Origin: Epiperipatus broadwayi
Taxonomy: Eukaryota; Onychophora; Udeonychophora; Euonychophora; Peripatidae
DNA: 64,000 nucleotides
Assembly (NCBI GenBank): GCA_028023455.1
Contig: JAQFVV010006273.1
Location: 1,362,001 to 1,426,000 of the forward strand
Reading direction: 5' to 3'
Part shown: positions 12,327-25,035 of the stretch, in pieces
How the letters are laid out: each line of letters begins with the position of its first letter
How positions within the stretch are numbered: the stretch's first letter is position 1
Notes under the pieces: generated by a model
Told to the model about the DNA's origin: nothing
Database searches by the model: none
What the model saw: only the letters and a program-made list of their open reading frames with translations
Position numbers and translations under genes: made by a program

Positions 12327-13003
12327 TAAGTATAGAGGATTTGAACTCAGATTTTCAAGCACCCTTCAACTATCCACACTATCTCATATAACTGATACAC
12401 ATGACCACACACATGTAGAAAAGATTAATAATCACCAATATACGTATTTCATGCTAAACTAGCACTCATCAGTTGGTCCAGATTATCATCCCTCACACGT
12501 ATATATAACCAATGCTCAGTTTATATTAAGATAGCAAATTTTCATACTTTAATGGACAGGCTTCAATCCACTGCCACCTCCAACTTTTCAGCCATCCATA
12601 TCATTGAAAATCTGATGATGAAAACTCAAATCCCATGCTGATGCTAATATTATTGCCCTGCCCATGAGGGGTCAGAGTGACTTCAGGTCAACATGGGCAG
12701 GGCAATAATATTAGCATCAGCATGGGATTTGAGTTTTCATCATCAGATTTTCAATGAAATGATATGGATGGCTGAAAAGTTGGAGGTTGCAGTGGATTGA
12801 AGCCTGTCCATTAAAGTATGAAGATTTGCTATCTTAATATAAACTGAGCATTGATTATATATATGTGTGAGAGATGATAATCTGGACCAATTGATGAGTG
12901 CTGGTTCTTTTCTACATGTGTGTGGTCATGTGTATCAGTTGTATGAGATAGTGTGGATAGTTGAAGGGTGCTTGAAAATCTGAGTTCAAATCCTCTATAC
13001 TTA
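12327..13003. repeat. Foldback repeat 1 (family F), arms 12327-12665 and 12693-13003
   Basis: Two arms of about 339 and 311 bases are inverted around a 27-base loop. The family is shared with 39445-40128 and with a half copy at about 23780-23970. The left arm, read on the minus strand, contains CTGATGA (12472-12466), a 5-bp stem and GAAA (12450-12447), the layout of a hammerhead core. The right arm lacks about 28 bases exactly over the 3' half of that core. Confidence 0.9.
12447..12472 (-). other. Hammerhead-ribozyme-like core, foldback 1 left arm
   Basis: Read on the minus strand: CTGATGA, then GTGCT-AGTTT-AGCAT, then GAAA. GTGCT and AGCAT pair as a 5-bp stem II with one G-U pair. Downstream TACGTATA can pair with upstream TATACGT as stem III, and AGAT-GATA-ATCT-like sequence could give part of stem I. 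The base at the expected cleavage position appears to be G, which is not canonical. The structure is inferred by eye. Confidence 0.5.
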
Positions 13004-14724
13004 TGTTTTAATAAAGTAAGTTCTTATTGGTAAACTGACTAGAGAATTTGAGTGCATATGTATATGTACCTTATATTGATATGACTGAAGCTGACTTTAG
13101 CACGTATGAAAGTTGAGTTTCTTTCTTGAATTAAAATGTTCAAACATGCTCCAATTCTTTGGCAAGGTTCTCTGTAGATATCTCTTTGTATTATTCATAA
13201 GAAAAGTAGGCAGGTTGTATCATAAATAAATAAAAAAATATGTTTTTCTAGTTGAATTTTAATAGGTAATTAAGCAGATCAGATTTATTGTTCAAATCAA
13301 CATATCAAAAAATAATTTAGGTAAAAGATTAATATTTTTAGGGTTTTTTTCTTAGATCTTATAATGTGGTACCCTCCCATTTCTAAAAAATTAATGACAT
13401 GAGAGAGTGATGAACAATTCACTTCTAATAGATCTCGGATGCATTAGGGATTATAACAGTGTAAATATTCATTATCATAGTTTAGGGTAAGGAATATACT
13501 TCAAAAAACTTTAGTCTCTGGTAGATTATCACCTTCTGTAGAACTTAGTTGTAAATATCCTTAATGTCATGATCAGTATTTTATATTAGAATTGGTTATT
13601 GATAATTGTCAATATTTTAAATCCTCTAGAATGGAGATATTCTCTGCTGCAGAATTTCCCTTCATTTCTAAGTAATGACTAGAATATTTGATGATTCTCA
13701 ATGAATAGTTAAATGGCTAAAACATTTTCACATCAATTATGAGTTATCTCTTGATCAAAAAAAAATGTTAACTCAAAGCTCAAAAGATAGCTAATAACCA
13801 TTTGTATAAAATATCTTTATATATACTGTAAGAGTGACAACCAACAAACCTACCTGCCTTAATCTCCAATATCTTAAATCAACCCAAGAAGTTATCAAAT
13901 AACTTATCCTGTATTAAACGTATCTATATATGTGCACAAACATTGCATTAAACAAATTAGAATTTTTTTAAAAAAAGATTAATTTTTATATTTTTACAGT
14001 AATAAAAAATAAAAACACATGCACATACATCTAATATACCTAACCGTGAAAGTTATTAACTGACTAATAATATTGACTTAGATGGAGTTAAAAAATTAAT
14101 GATCTGAGGTCAAGCTTGTTGCCAGATGACCAGACTTGAAAACTAAAAACGAAAAAAAACATTTTAATGAATATTTATAATTATACAACAATAAACAATC
14201 ATAGCAAGCACGGGGAATAAAAGCCATTGAGCGATTCTCATTGTATCTTTAACAAGTAAAAGGTCTGCACGAGAAAGAAAACTTCTCAACAGTTATGTTG
14301 TTGAATGAAAAAAAAAAAGGATGGATATTGATGTTCAATTTTAGGACAAATTTTCATCGCTAGAAAAGAAATTGATTTCAGCTGCTAATGTAAATAGAAA
14401 CCTGAATATATAAATGATGAAAGTAAACCGAATGATTTAAATAGATTGTAAAAAAAAAGAAGAAAATTTTAAGTGAAAGAAGTTATTAAGAAAAGAAGGA
14501 ACAACAGCTTGAAGTCTCAATAATAATTTCTTTATTGTCCTTACACTACTTCCCTAATCACAGAAACCACTCTATAAATAATTGTAGATATTGAGGAAGG
14601 TAGTGCAATGAAGTTGGGGTAAAGGAAATGTACCATATGTGACCAATACAAACTTCCATGCCAATTGACACATTATTGCTTGTGCAAGATGCTTATCTTA
14701 TTAAGTGATAGTGAATATCGATCT
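13004..14724. other. Intronic sequence, no feature recognised
   Basis: AT-rich intron. Several short A-runs occur near 14140-14160 and 14450-14470. No gene or repeat family was recognised. Confidence 0.45.
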
Positions 14725-17490
14725 CCAGTGGATCTTCTGCCCTGTGTCTCAAGGAAACAACTGGAACAGTGCTTATAATCTATCAAGTTGGAGTGAACAC
14801 ATGCCAGTTAAGCCAATGGACAAGTACACCGCCCTACATTTGTTATCTGAATCAAGAGACTTTTAATATAAGGGACAGTGCTTGCTTAGCTCATAAAATT
14901 TTTCTTTTATCCTATTGATTTTTATATTTTGGTTTCAAATTTGGGAAACTATGCTGCAGAAATGGAAGCATTCACTTTAAGTAGGGGGAATAAAAATATT
15001 TGATATTAAATAAAGTTTAGATCTCCACATTCCCACCCAGAAGCTGACACCATTCATCCGACTATGAGGTAAGATAAGATTTTGATAACATTCAACATTA
15101 ATAGCACCATACTGACTAAACGTAATTCTTGTTACTGAATGATTAATATACTAAAAGCTTGTTATATAATTTTTTTTTTTGTATGTGTGATTAATTCTCT
15201 TGAATGGGTGGCTTTTCTTATTAACTTTCGTAATCTCATATATATGTATATAGAAGGAAATCTTAATTCAAGAAGGTGATAATAATAATATTCATGAATC
15301 ATATAAGACATGACTGTAAATAGAATAATTAGCAAGATAGATTCGCGATTTTTGAAATTATTAATTTTTGTTATATATATTACTTGAAATCTTTTATTTT
15401 TGTTTTGTAAATATGTTATTCTGAATTATTTTTTTTGTAAATAAAGATTACCAGAGTATGGATTTTTATTACAGGATTTGGGATATTCATTGTATTAAGA
15501 TCTTAAAGTGATAGAAAATCATCCTTGTTTCTCATCATTAAATTTATTAATACTGCTGCATTATGTTTATTGTTTAATAAATGTTATTGAGTTATTGCAA
15601 TCAATTTGTTTGCTACTTGGTTATCATTATCATGTATTCACACCACTAAATAAATAGATTAATCAACAATATCCACATACCACTAAATAAATAGGTTAAT
15701 CATTAACATCTTCACATCACTAAATAATTATGCTAAATATATATTAGTTATTCCTATCCACACCCCACTCCTTATGTATATATTGATAATAGGAATATTT
15801 TGGCAGTACATGTCAATTGGTCCTCATTTATATAGAGGAGCAGTAGTTAGTGAATTAACTAAGTTCATCCCTGAAGAGAGCCAGCTGCAAATTCTCCCTG
15901 ACTTTGAATATTGTGGTACAACCGAGAGTGAAAGGGGGTAAGATGTGGATGAACTAGTCCAAATTGCATCTAAATTTAGCCATTAAACATTAAGCTAGCA
16001 TACTGAAATAGATGTGATCATGGGCTAAGCATCTCATCACACCATCGCTAACATCCTACCTGAGGATCCCAAGGCCAACCGTAGTAAAATGCAGTGGATC
16101 TTCTGCCGTGTCACAAGGAAACAACTGGACAGTGCTTATAATCTATCAAGTTGGAGTAAACACATGCCAGTTAAGCCAATGGACAAGTACACCACCCTAG
16201 GAGATTTGTTATCAGGACTGACTTTTAATATAAGGAACAGGGCTTGCCTAGCTCACAATTTTTTTTTTTATCCTAAGGATATATATATATTTTATAATGT
16301 CATTAAAAATTTTTTTTTTATTTCTGTTAATTTTTCATTTTCAAGTTTGGAAACCTATGCTTCAGAAATGGAAGTATTTACTTTTTAAATATATAAGGAA
16401 GAAAATAGTTATGTTGAACAAATATTTTTGATATTAAATAAAGTTTAGATATCCACATTCCCACCCAGAGCTTGACACTACTCATCTGATTACGAGGTGA
16501 GGTAAAATTTTGACAATATTCAACATTAATAGCACCATACTGACTAAACATAATTCTTGTTACTGATTGATAAATATATATTAAAACCTTGTTATATAAT
16601 TGTTTTTTTGTACGTGTGATTAATTCTCTTCAATGGATGGCTTTTCTTATTAACTTTCGTAATCTCATATATATGTATATAGAAGGGGGTCACTCATTCA
16701 AGAAGGGGATAATAATAATACTCATGAATCATATAAGGCATGCTGTAAGTAGAATAATTTGCAAGAAAGATTTGCGATTTTTGAAATTATTAATTATATA
16801 TATTACTTGAAACATTTTATTTTCATTTTGTAAATATATTATTCTGAATTATTTTTTTTTGTAAATAAAGATTGCCAGGGTATAGATTTCTATCATGGGA
16901 TTTGGAATATTCGTTGTATTAAGATCTTAAAGTGATAAAAAGTCATCCTTGTCTCTCATCATTATACTTATTAATACTGTTGCATTATGTTTATTGTTTA
17001 ATAAATGTTACCACAATCAATTTGGTCCCTACTAGTCATTATCATCATGTATTCACACCATTAAATAAATAGATTAATCAACAATATCCACACACCACTA
17101 AATAAATAGATTAATCATTAACATCTACACACTACTAAATAATTATGCTAAATATTAGTTATTCCTATCCACAGACCACTGCTTATGTATATATTGATAA
17201 CAGGAATATTTTGGGAGTATATGTCAATTGGTTCTCGCTTAGTAGTTAGTGAATTAAGTAAGTCCATCCCTGAAGAGAGCTGATTGCAAATTCTCATGGA
17301 ATAAGAATATTGTGGCATAATAGAGAATGAAAGGAGGTGAGATGTGGATGAACTAGTTCAAATCGCATGTAAATTTGACCAGTAAACATTGAAGTAGCAT
17401 ACTAAAGTAGATGTGATCATGAGCTAAGCATTTCATTGTGCCATCATTAGCATCCTACCCAAGACACCAGGACCGACCGTAGTAAGATGC
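14725..17490. repeat. Tandem duplication of a 1.37-1.40 kb unit, unknown family
   Basis: Unit 1 (14725-16091) and unit 2 (16092-17490) share almost their whole length. Both begin CAGTGGATCTTCTGCC and end CCGTAGTAA(A/G)ATGC, so the repeats abut exactly. Unit 2 contains a 99-codon ORF at 16089-16388 that runs across the junction. It is broken in unit 1 by indels, so coding is doubtful. Both units contain AATAAA and minor CACTAAATAAATAGATTAATC repeats. The family is not identified; a satellite-like or duplicated mobile-element origin is possible. Confidence 0.85.
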
Positions 17491-20361
17491 GCGCTGTCTT
17501 TCTTGGGACAACCAACGTCCCATTACAATATTTTATAAATAATTCGAAGTATACATTACCATTTTCAAAATTACTTTACAATTATTTAATTTATATGATT
17601 GGCAAAGACAGCCTTAAATAAACAAACTTAATATTATACCTACAAAGGCTGAACATGCGTTTCCAATAATCAAAAGGATAAGTAGATGGTTGAATGAATT
17701 AGGTAAATACAATTTCAAAATTTATGAATATTTTGCATATTCATCCATAAGTAATTCTAATAAAGCTAACACCATCCTCTTCCTTATTTCAAATTAAGAC
17801 ATGAGCCACTGAAATTATTCACAACTGTATATGTGTCCTTAAAAACATATATGCAGCACATACCCAATAACTATTATAATTTAGTTAATATTTTATCTCA
17901 ATTTTACACCATTTTAATCTACTCTTTAATCATAAGCTATTTTAGTTGCTTTATCATCATCACTTCTGGAATAAACTCTTAAAATATTCAAAATACCAAT
18001 ATGCAGAAATAAATAGTAGCTATTATTCATTTTTATATATTGGTATTTTGAATACTATAGTTTATTTCAGTTTTTTGTTTCCTAAATTTATTTTATCTGA
18101 TTTTAGATATATATGCATGTGCTATTCAAATCTATTATAAAAGAAGCAGGATTATATAAACATTGCAAAAATACTGATACAAATAAAATAAATCTCATGA
18201 GTGTTGGTTACGAATGAAATGTACTTTTTAGTGGTAATTTGTCTTTTTCAAATGTCTTTATTTATATAATTCAAGAATGTGTGATGGAGTGGAAGTTTTA
18301 AGTATATCTTAAAAGATATTACTCATGTAAAAGAAGAGATGTAGAGTTATTAAATATAATTAATGAATTGTCTTAACATTTTATTATTAAAACTAAAAAA
18401 GAAATGTTTCAATCTTCATTCAAAAGATAAATCATAAAAGTGCTCACAAACTCTTTTCCTTCACTAATATTGAAGGCTGTACCATGTTACAAGTATATTT
18501 TTGTTTCACAGTTAACATAGTGGTATTCATATGCCTAATTTATTCTAATTAGAGATCTTAATTCTAAAGTTAAGTAGCACACAGTTAATATATAATACAA
18601 CACTTTAAGTGGTAATAATTATTCTCCTGTCTTCTCAAACACTGCTGACCTAACTAGTGACAGTATTAGCATGGAACAATTTTATAATTTTGCCATCATA
18701 TTTTCAAAATATTACAAAATATTTTTAATACAAAAAAAGTATTGCTTATTCATTTACCAACAAAGAATTGGATAGCTAACTATCTGAAAAAAATTGTAGG
18801 CTTTCATAAAAAACCTTCAGCGATCTAATAAAATAACAAAGATCTACATGTATTCAGATTTCAGATCATGAATATGGCAGACAGATGTACAAGCTATTAT
18901 GTAATAAATCTCTTAAACATTTTTGCAACAAGACCAATTTTCAATAGCTTAGTTACAAATTACACAACATTTAATGCTTTCTTTGACTTATGTGACTCAA
19001 TTTAACAAAAATAATTTGATATTGTTACTTCAGTAATATAATACCGGTATTCAAATAAAAAAATAAAAAATAATTATTATTTATTTTTAAAAGAAAATGT
19101 TATTTCGAAGATATTATTAAAAGTTAATTGTTCAAATGAAGTTAACAACTCTGATGTTGCATTCTAAATAAAACTGTAAATTTAATTTCGAGTTTTAGTT
19201 TCGAATTAATGTCATAACAATTAAGCACAATATTTCTCCATCAAGATAAAAATTACCGCTAATAAGAGCAATGTAAAAATCTGAACATTAAATATATATT
19301 GAATTACTCAACCTCCTTTAATATATTATGTTAGAAAAAAAAAAATCTAATCAATCTCCTCTTATATAATGTCTTAGCTCTGTTTTACTCTCAGGTGGCT
19401 ACTAAAACTTAAGACAGTCATATTTACACAATTAGTTGTAAATTTTGATATATCTACATTGGGATATGCTATAACTAGCATAATTTGTTCTAGAATATAT
19501 TGAAATACTTGTCCTAGGTCAAGAATGTAGCGCAAATATATCTTTTAACACAACTACTTAAACAAAAAAAAATATAATAAAAAATCAAAAATATGTTTAT
19601 TGCATTTTTATACTCTGTAAATTTGAAAAACATAAGCAACTTTCCCTAATGAAAACTATTAAAAAAAAGAACTTTCCATAAAAAATCTTGTGAATGTAAA
19701 AAGCATAAGCAAAATTAACTTTTTCACTATATTTTGCTGGCTCATGGTTAAAATTATATATGTAGCATAATATGTAATCAATATATATATATATATATAA
19801 CTAAACATAAAAAGATGAAGGAATAAAAACTGCTATAAGTGAACTTTATAAACTATATCAAAAATAATATCAGAACTGTAATCAAAATGGAAAGGCCTCA
19901 AAAAAGTTTACTATTTCAGGTAATTGTATTTCTCAGCAGTCATTATAAGAGGATCCTTGATTTTATTATGAAGAGTGTAGTATTTTTCATTATAAATATT
20001 CTATTATAATATTATTTTTCAAAAACTCATCAAAACCATAGTTGTATTACATTTTGGCTATTTATATAGGTTCTATACTCAGCTCTTATTATTGTTGCCA
20101 TAAAAACATAGCATTCACTCTACCCAACTTAAATGACATAGAGAACACTTTCTCTTGTATTTTTAACAATAAATTTTATTAAAATGAATCAGTTTCAATT
20201 ATCTAGAAGTTTATTCCAGAACTTAAAATACAATTGTCATATTTTTATTATTGAAAACATGATAATAAAAAACTTTGTTAAAAGTACGAGAGAAAGTGCA
20301 TAAATTGGTTTAATTAAAATAAACAGTGCAAAAAAAAAAAAAACCCTCTGAAAAATAATTC
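17491..20361. other. Intronic sequence, no feature recognised
   Basis: AT-rich sequence with AT microsatellite near 19782-19798. Short ORFs look like chance readings. No CSE1L exon is expected here because exons h and i join in phase. Confidence 0.5.
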
Positions 20362-22013
20362 GGTTGTTTTCTCATCCTTGGTGTTCGCCTTAAGATGTCG
20401 CTACTTCTAGGTAAATTCCTAGAAATATACCGTTTCACCGGCCTTCACCCAACCAAAGAGGAATTTTTCTACGTTATAAACGCAGAAAAGTCCTCACGTT
20501 ATGTTGGACGGAGGAGGCGGCAACAGAAGCCAACACAAAGAGACTTCTTTCTATAATAAAACAGAGAAAGAGTTCCCGACAGTTGCCGGTTATGGCTTTT
20601 TTTCTATGCTAAAAGCAAAGAGAAAGAAATGCCTTGATCGGCTGCCATAGTAGTCGATTTTATTCATCATTTTCTCATAATAGTAGAATATCTATTTTCT
20701 CTGTAGTTTCGTGAGAGTGTGTGTATTTGAAGCGGTCGTAGTTTTTTAAAATTTGATAAGACGTCTATTTTTTTTAATGTGTTGTAACTTACTTTACTGT
20801 TGTAAGTTTAGTAATAATGTCCTGAAGATTCCATTACGAAGGGGTAACCCTCAAAAATTGATTAAGGGTGCGAAAGGGAAAAAAATAAAGGATCATGGGA
20901 AAAGTACCATTTTCGCGAGAATTCGTCCGTGACCAGTTACTTTCGCTATATATATACGCACAAACAAAAACAACCCACTGTCTAATTATTAGGAATTACT
21001 TGTCCGAAAAATAAAATTAGTCGGGTATTATTTTTTTTTTGTTTTGTTACATTTATTATTTCAAAATAAGATTTGTTTTTATATCTACACACTAACAAAA
21101 ACAACCCAGTTCCTGATTAATTACTGTCTTTAAAAAAAAAAAAAAAAAGCAAATTCAACGGGGTTTGATTTTTTTTAATGGAGTCTTTGAATTACGGTTT
21201 GTTTGTTTTTATATATACACAAGATTTACCAAAAAAAAAAAAAGAAAAAGAAACCCACTTTCTGATTAATTACTGTCAAAAGAAACGCAAATTAGGTGGC
21301 TATCATTTTTAAATTTAGTATTTCAATAACGGTACCCTTTTTATATAGACAGACGTAACAAAAACAATCCACTTTCTGATTCATTACTGCCACACAAAAA
21401 AAAAAAACGGAAATTAGTCGGGTATCATTTTTCAATCGAGTCTTTTAATGACGGTATTTACTAATAGTAGTCGGGTATCAATTCTAAATTGTAATATATA
21501 ATTTACGTTACTTTTGACAGATTTAGAATTACGTCTTGCTTTTTTAATAAAATGATTGATTTACTCTTGACCAAAAATACCATAACTTTAAAAAAAAAAG
21601 ACACACATAAAGTCCAAAAAAAAAAAAATGAGAAAAAGCCCCGTAACTTTAAAGACACACACACAAACTCAAAAACAATCTAAGATTAATAAACATTGAC
21701 TTATTACGTCTTGCTTTTGAATCAAATTATTGATTTACTCTCGCAAAAAAAAATACCGTAACTTTAAAAAGACACATTTAAAGTCCAAAAAAAAAAAAAA
21801 AATTTGAAAAAGCCCCAAAACATTTACAAAAATGAAAAAAACTAACATCATATAATAGTATTAGTTAGTAGAATATTTTATTACAAATCTAAGAAATCAG
21901 ATCTTTTTAGATCAAATCGATCATTTAGGTCCGGCCCGGAATCGTTATATGTATATGTCTTTCATTAGCATCAACGCCATCTTAGGGCGAACACCAAGGA
22001 TGAGAAAACAACC
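20362..22013. mobile_element. Non-autonomous TIR transposon, copy 1 (1652 bp)
   Basis: Terminal inverted repeats lie at 20362-20394 and 21981-22013. They are 33 bp with one mismatch and extend imperfectly to about 49 bp. The ends read GGTTGTTTTCTCATCC. Flanks AATAATTC and GATAATTC look like an 8-bp target-site duplication with one change. The interior holds a 53-codon ORF (20395-20556) starting in the TIR, four degenerate units of about 120-130 bp (20945-21450) and a second array of about 180-bp units (21530-21830). No transposase was recognised. An 8-bp duplication fits hAT and some other superfamilies, but the TIR is not diagnostic. Confidence 0.9.
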
Positions 22014-23260
22014 GATAATTCACTATATATAATGATAATGAGTAATAGCCTGCCATTTTTATTATTCTGTCTATGATTGTTAATACATTCAATGATCTAC
22101 CTAGAATTTTTAACCATTCAATAAAATTAACTTTTACTCATTTTCATTTCTTTTAAACTCACCAATAAAAAGTAACAAATATATTAGTCATTATATTACT
22201 GAAGATTGTATATCATCAAAAATACTACTACAAATATAGTTCGTGATGATAGCATTTTAGTTGTAATTATATGTTGGACTATTTCTAACACATAGTATTA
22301 ATGGTTCAATGCCTTTTAGAAAATTTTGAACTTATATGTCAACCATTCAAATACATTGAACTGCCAGTAATAGCATAAAAGTTAATATATAACAAATTGC
22401 TTCAATGCTGATTTGACAAATGACAGTATTAGCATGGATATCGAATGGTGACCTTTAGATTAGAAATACTGAATTTAAGGTGATACTCTAACCATCCAGA
22501 TTATTCAGTCAAAGGCAATAGTTAGCAGAAATTTTAAATTATCTATGACGGTCCTACCGATTTCTCCACTTTTTCTTAAGGGCAAGGTTAATGAAAGGTT
22601 TCCAAACATAAATGACTCTATTAGATTAACTGATGGGGTTATTTATCATTGTCATATGAGCAGCTTCTTTAAATTTTCTTTTTATTTTTCCTATCTATCA
22701 AGATTTTTGTCTATTTGTCTTGATTAAAACATCATCTTAAATATAGCAATTACTAATCTAAAAATCTATAGTTCAATTTCCATGCTGTTATTGTTATTAG
22801 TGAGGTTTGTGATATCTGAAAAAAAAAAGGATAATATCATTAAAAACATTGTGTTGTATATCATATTAATCTGTATGCTATAACTAACAAATAAATGTAT
22901 TTGAAAAGATCAAATATAATTATTGCTATAGAACTTATTACTTTAAATTATATATTTGTAAAAATAAGACTATTAAAACAATTGTATTTCTTATATCTGC
23001 AATAGTTTAAAAAGATAACATAAAAGAATTATTTACAATTTAAATTTATCTCTAAGCTGAAATTCCACTCGATATGAATTAATATTATCATTTTTTTTAA
23101 ATCTTCATCAATTTAGATTATACTTCTAAGTTTACAATATATATTTTTTTTAATCTTTATACTAACACTTCATGGTAGTGAAATGATAATCACATAAAGT
23201 TTAATGTAAATTTTTTTTTTTTTACTTAAAAAAAAAATTTCTTATTAATCTAATAATTAC
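22014..23260. other. Intronic sequence, no feature recognised
   Basis: AT-rich spacer up to CSE1L exon h, with T- and A-runs near 23150-23240. Nothing else is supported. Confidence 0.45.
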
Positions 23261-23322
23261 CTGAGTTCTGAATACCATGACATACTTTACAGCATCTGCT
23301 TTTAAAACAGGAACTTCATTTA
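23261..23322 (-). CDS. CSE1L: CSE1L exon h
   Basis: This 62-nt exon enters in phase 1 and leaves in phase 0. The acceptor is TTTCGTAG and the donor is GTAATT. With the carried-over G it reads VNEVPVLKADAVKYVMVFRT-Q, matching NVNEFPVLKADGIKYIMIFRNQ. It is flanked by introns of 12.3 and 13.0 kb. Confidence 0.96.
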
Positions 23323-23775
23323 CTACGAAATAAAATTTACTCTTTATATAAATACATATAAGTATATAAATTCCACTAATTTTAACAATCTTATAAATTA
23401 ACTATCGCTATAAACTGAATAATTAAAAATTTATACTAATACTTATCAAGTAAGTGCTCATTCCATAATAACCCATTTGCCAGAAGTCATTATTTGTGAG
23501 TTTATTAAAATGACTCTTGGAAGAGTGATGCATATTTGAAAATTATTGTCATAAACATTATTATACAGGTATATGTACATTGCTTGTGTGTACATGTATA
23601 TCAATATTATTATACACACATATAAAATTAATGAAAACCATAAACAATATATGTAGAAATTAAATATATAAAATAAAAAATATTGCATGAAAAAAAAAAA
23701 AATAAAGGAAGCTATCTTTATTATTAGAATAAATAATTTAAAATTCAAGATAATACAAACGTTTATTAATAGACA

Positions 23776-23970
23776 GGATATGAGCACAGACTTTCACATG
23801 ACCCACCACTCTCCACACTATCTCATAACACTGATACACCTGAACACACATATGCCGAAAAGATAAATAATCACCAATATATGTATTTCATGCTAAACCA
23901 GCAATCATCAGTTGTTCCAGATTACCATCTCTACACATATATGCTACAAGTGCTCATTAAGTTTGAGAAA
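23776..23970. repeat. Half copy of foldback family F (left arm only)
   Basis: Sequence from GAGCACAGACTTTCACATGA to about 23970 matches the left arm of foldback 2 (39459 onward). The complementary arm is missing nearby, although a short relic of the right arm may be present at about 25001-25035. On the minus strand the half copy keeps CTGATGA (23911-23905) and GAAA (23889-23886) with a TGCT-GGTTT-AGCA stem between them. Confidence 0.75.
23886..23911 (-). other. Hammerhead-ribozyme-like core, half foldback copy
   Basis: Minus strand: CTGATGA, T, TGCT-GGTTT-AGCA, T, GAAA. Stem II is 4 bp, with a T-T opposition where foldback 1 has a G-U pair. It matches the cores in both arms of foldback 2. 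Confidence 0.45.
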
Positions 23971-24147
23971 TAGTGTCAGTAATGCATTATAATTGTTAAT
24001 TGTATCTATTTTATAAGTCAAAGCTATAATAAGAATTATATAACAGTAACTGAAAATGCTTCTGTAAGTTAATTTTTATTTAATATTTAAAAATTAAAGG
24101 TACTATGACATATATTTTCGATATATGTATATATAATATGAACCAAT

Positions 24148-24535
24148 TGGACAGAATGGCAAGATTAGTTATACAACTTAATAGCAGATACCAAATGCAG
24201 ATAATTCAGGTTTATGCCCCAACAAGTTCTCATAGTGATGAAGTAGTAGATTTTTATATGGATATACAAAAGGCTTTTGATCAAAGTAAACAAAATTTTA
24301 AAATTGTTATGGGAGACTTTAATGCTGGAATTGGTAAATAAATGAAAGATGAAAGTGCTGTAAGTAATTTTGATTATGGTAATAGAAATGAGAGATCACA
24401 GAGACTCGTGGAGTTTTTAGAAAAAGAAAAACTTTATATTATGAATTCTTTTTTTTGAGAAAAATGTTAAAAGGAAATGGACATGGAAGCATCCAAATGA
24501 AGGCACAGCAGAATTGGATTATATTTTGATTACCA
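24148..24535 (+). mobile_element. RTE-like LINE fragment C
   Basis: About 390 bp match copy A from 4179 to about 4560. They cover the EN motifs RMARLVIQLNSRYQMQII, PTSSHSDE and VMGDFNAGIGK, then the shared TAA, then SAV-NFDYG. The fragment is truncated at both ends, so it is an internal piece and not a normal 5'-truncated insertion. Confidence 0.85.
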
Positions 24536-25000
24536 ACATACATTTCGGGATCTTAAAAATTTCATCTATTCTTGCTTATATTTGAATTTCGATTCCAAAA
24601 ATGGTAACAGTTTGCCTATCAGCCATAGTTTCAAAGATATAGCATCACCACTTTATATTAATGCTCCAATAGGTTATTCATCAAAATTCAGGTTTCTAAG
24701 CAATACTATTGCAAAAAATATTGATACTATTAATATCTATGTATTAATAACATTAATTTGTGTACTATCAAAATAAATATTTTTATTTTTTGATCAATTT
24801 TGTATTATTATTTAGCCCGCCTCCAAACCTATCTCAAACATAACTTAATAATTTTTATTAGTCATTCATTAGACTAGAGATTATTCAGTAATGAATAATA
24901 TTTCTGTAGTGAAATTTTCACTACACAACTCTCATACAAGGTGAGGACTGAATTCTATCCACTTTTAGAGAGGCATGTAATCATAAACAAATGTCCAAAG

Positions 25001-25035
25001 ACATGTGATGAGTGCTGGTTCTGCATGAAATAAGC
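25001..25035 (+). repeat. Relic of foldback family F right arm
   Basis: GTGATGAGTGCTGGTTCTGC is followed by ATGAAATAAGC, resembling the family F ribozyme-like core with a mutated first base. It is short, and the match does not extend far. Confidence 0.35.

Noticed and set aside
16089-16388. 99-codon ORF in the 1.4-kb tandem unit
   Set aside because: It crosses the unit junction, includes poly(T)-encoded Phe runs, and is broken in the other unit by indels. No supporting homology.
20945-21450. Repeats in the TIR transposon as CRISPR or riboswitch array
   Set aside because: Units of 120-130 bp are degenerate along their length and have no unique spacers; simple tandem duplication explains them.
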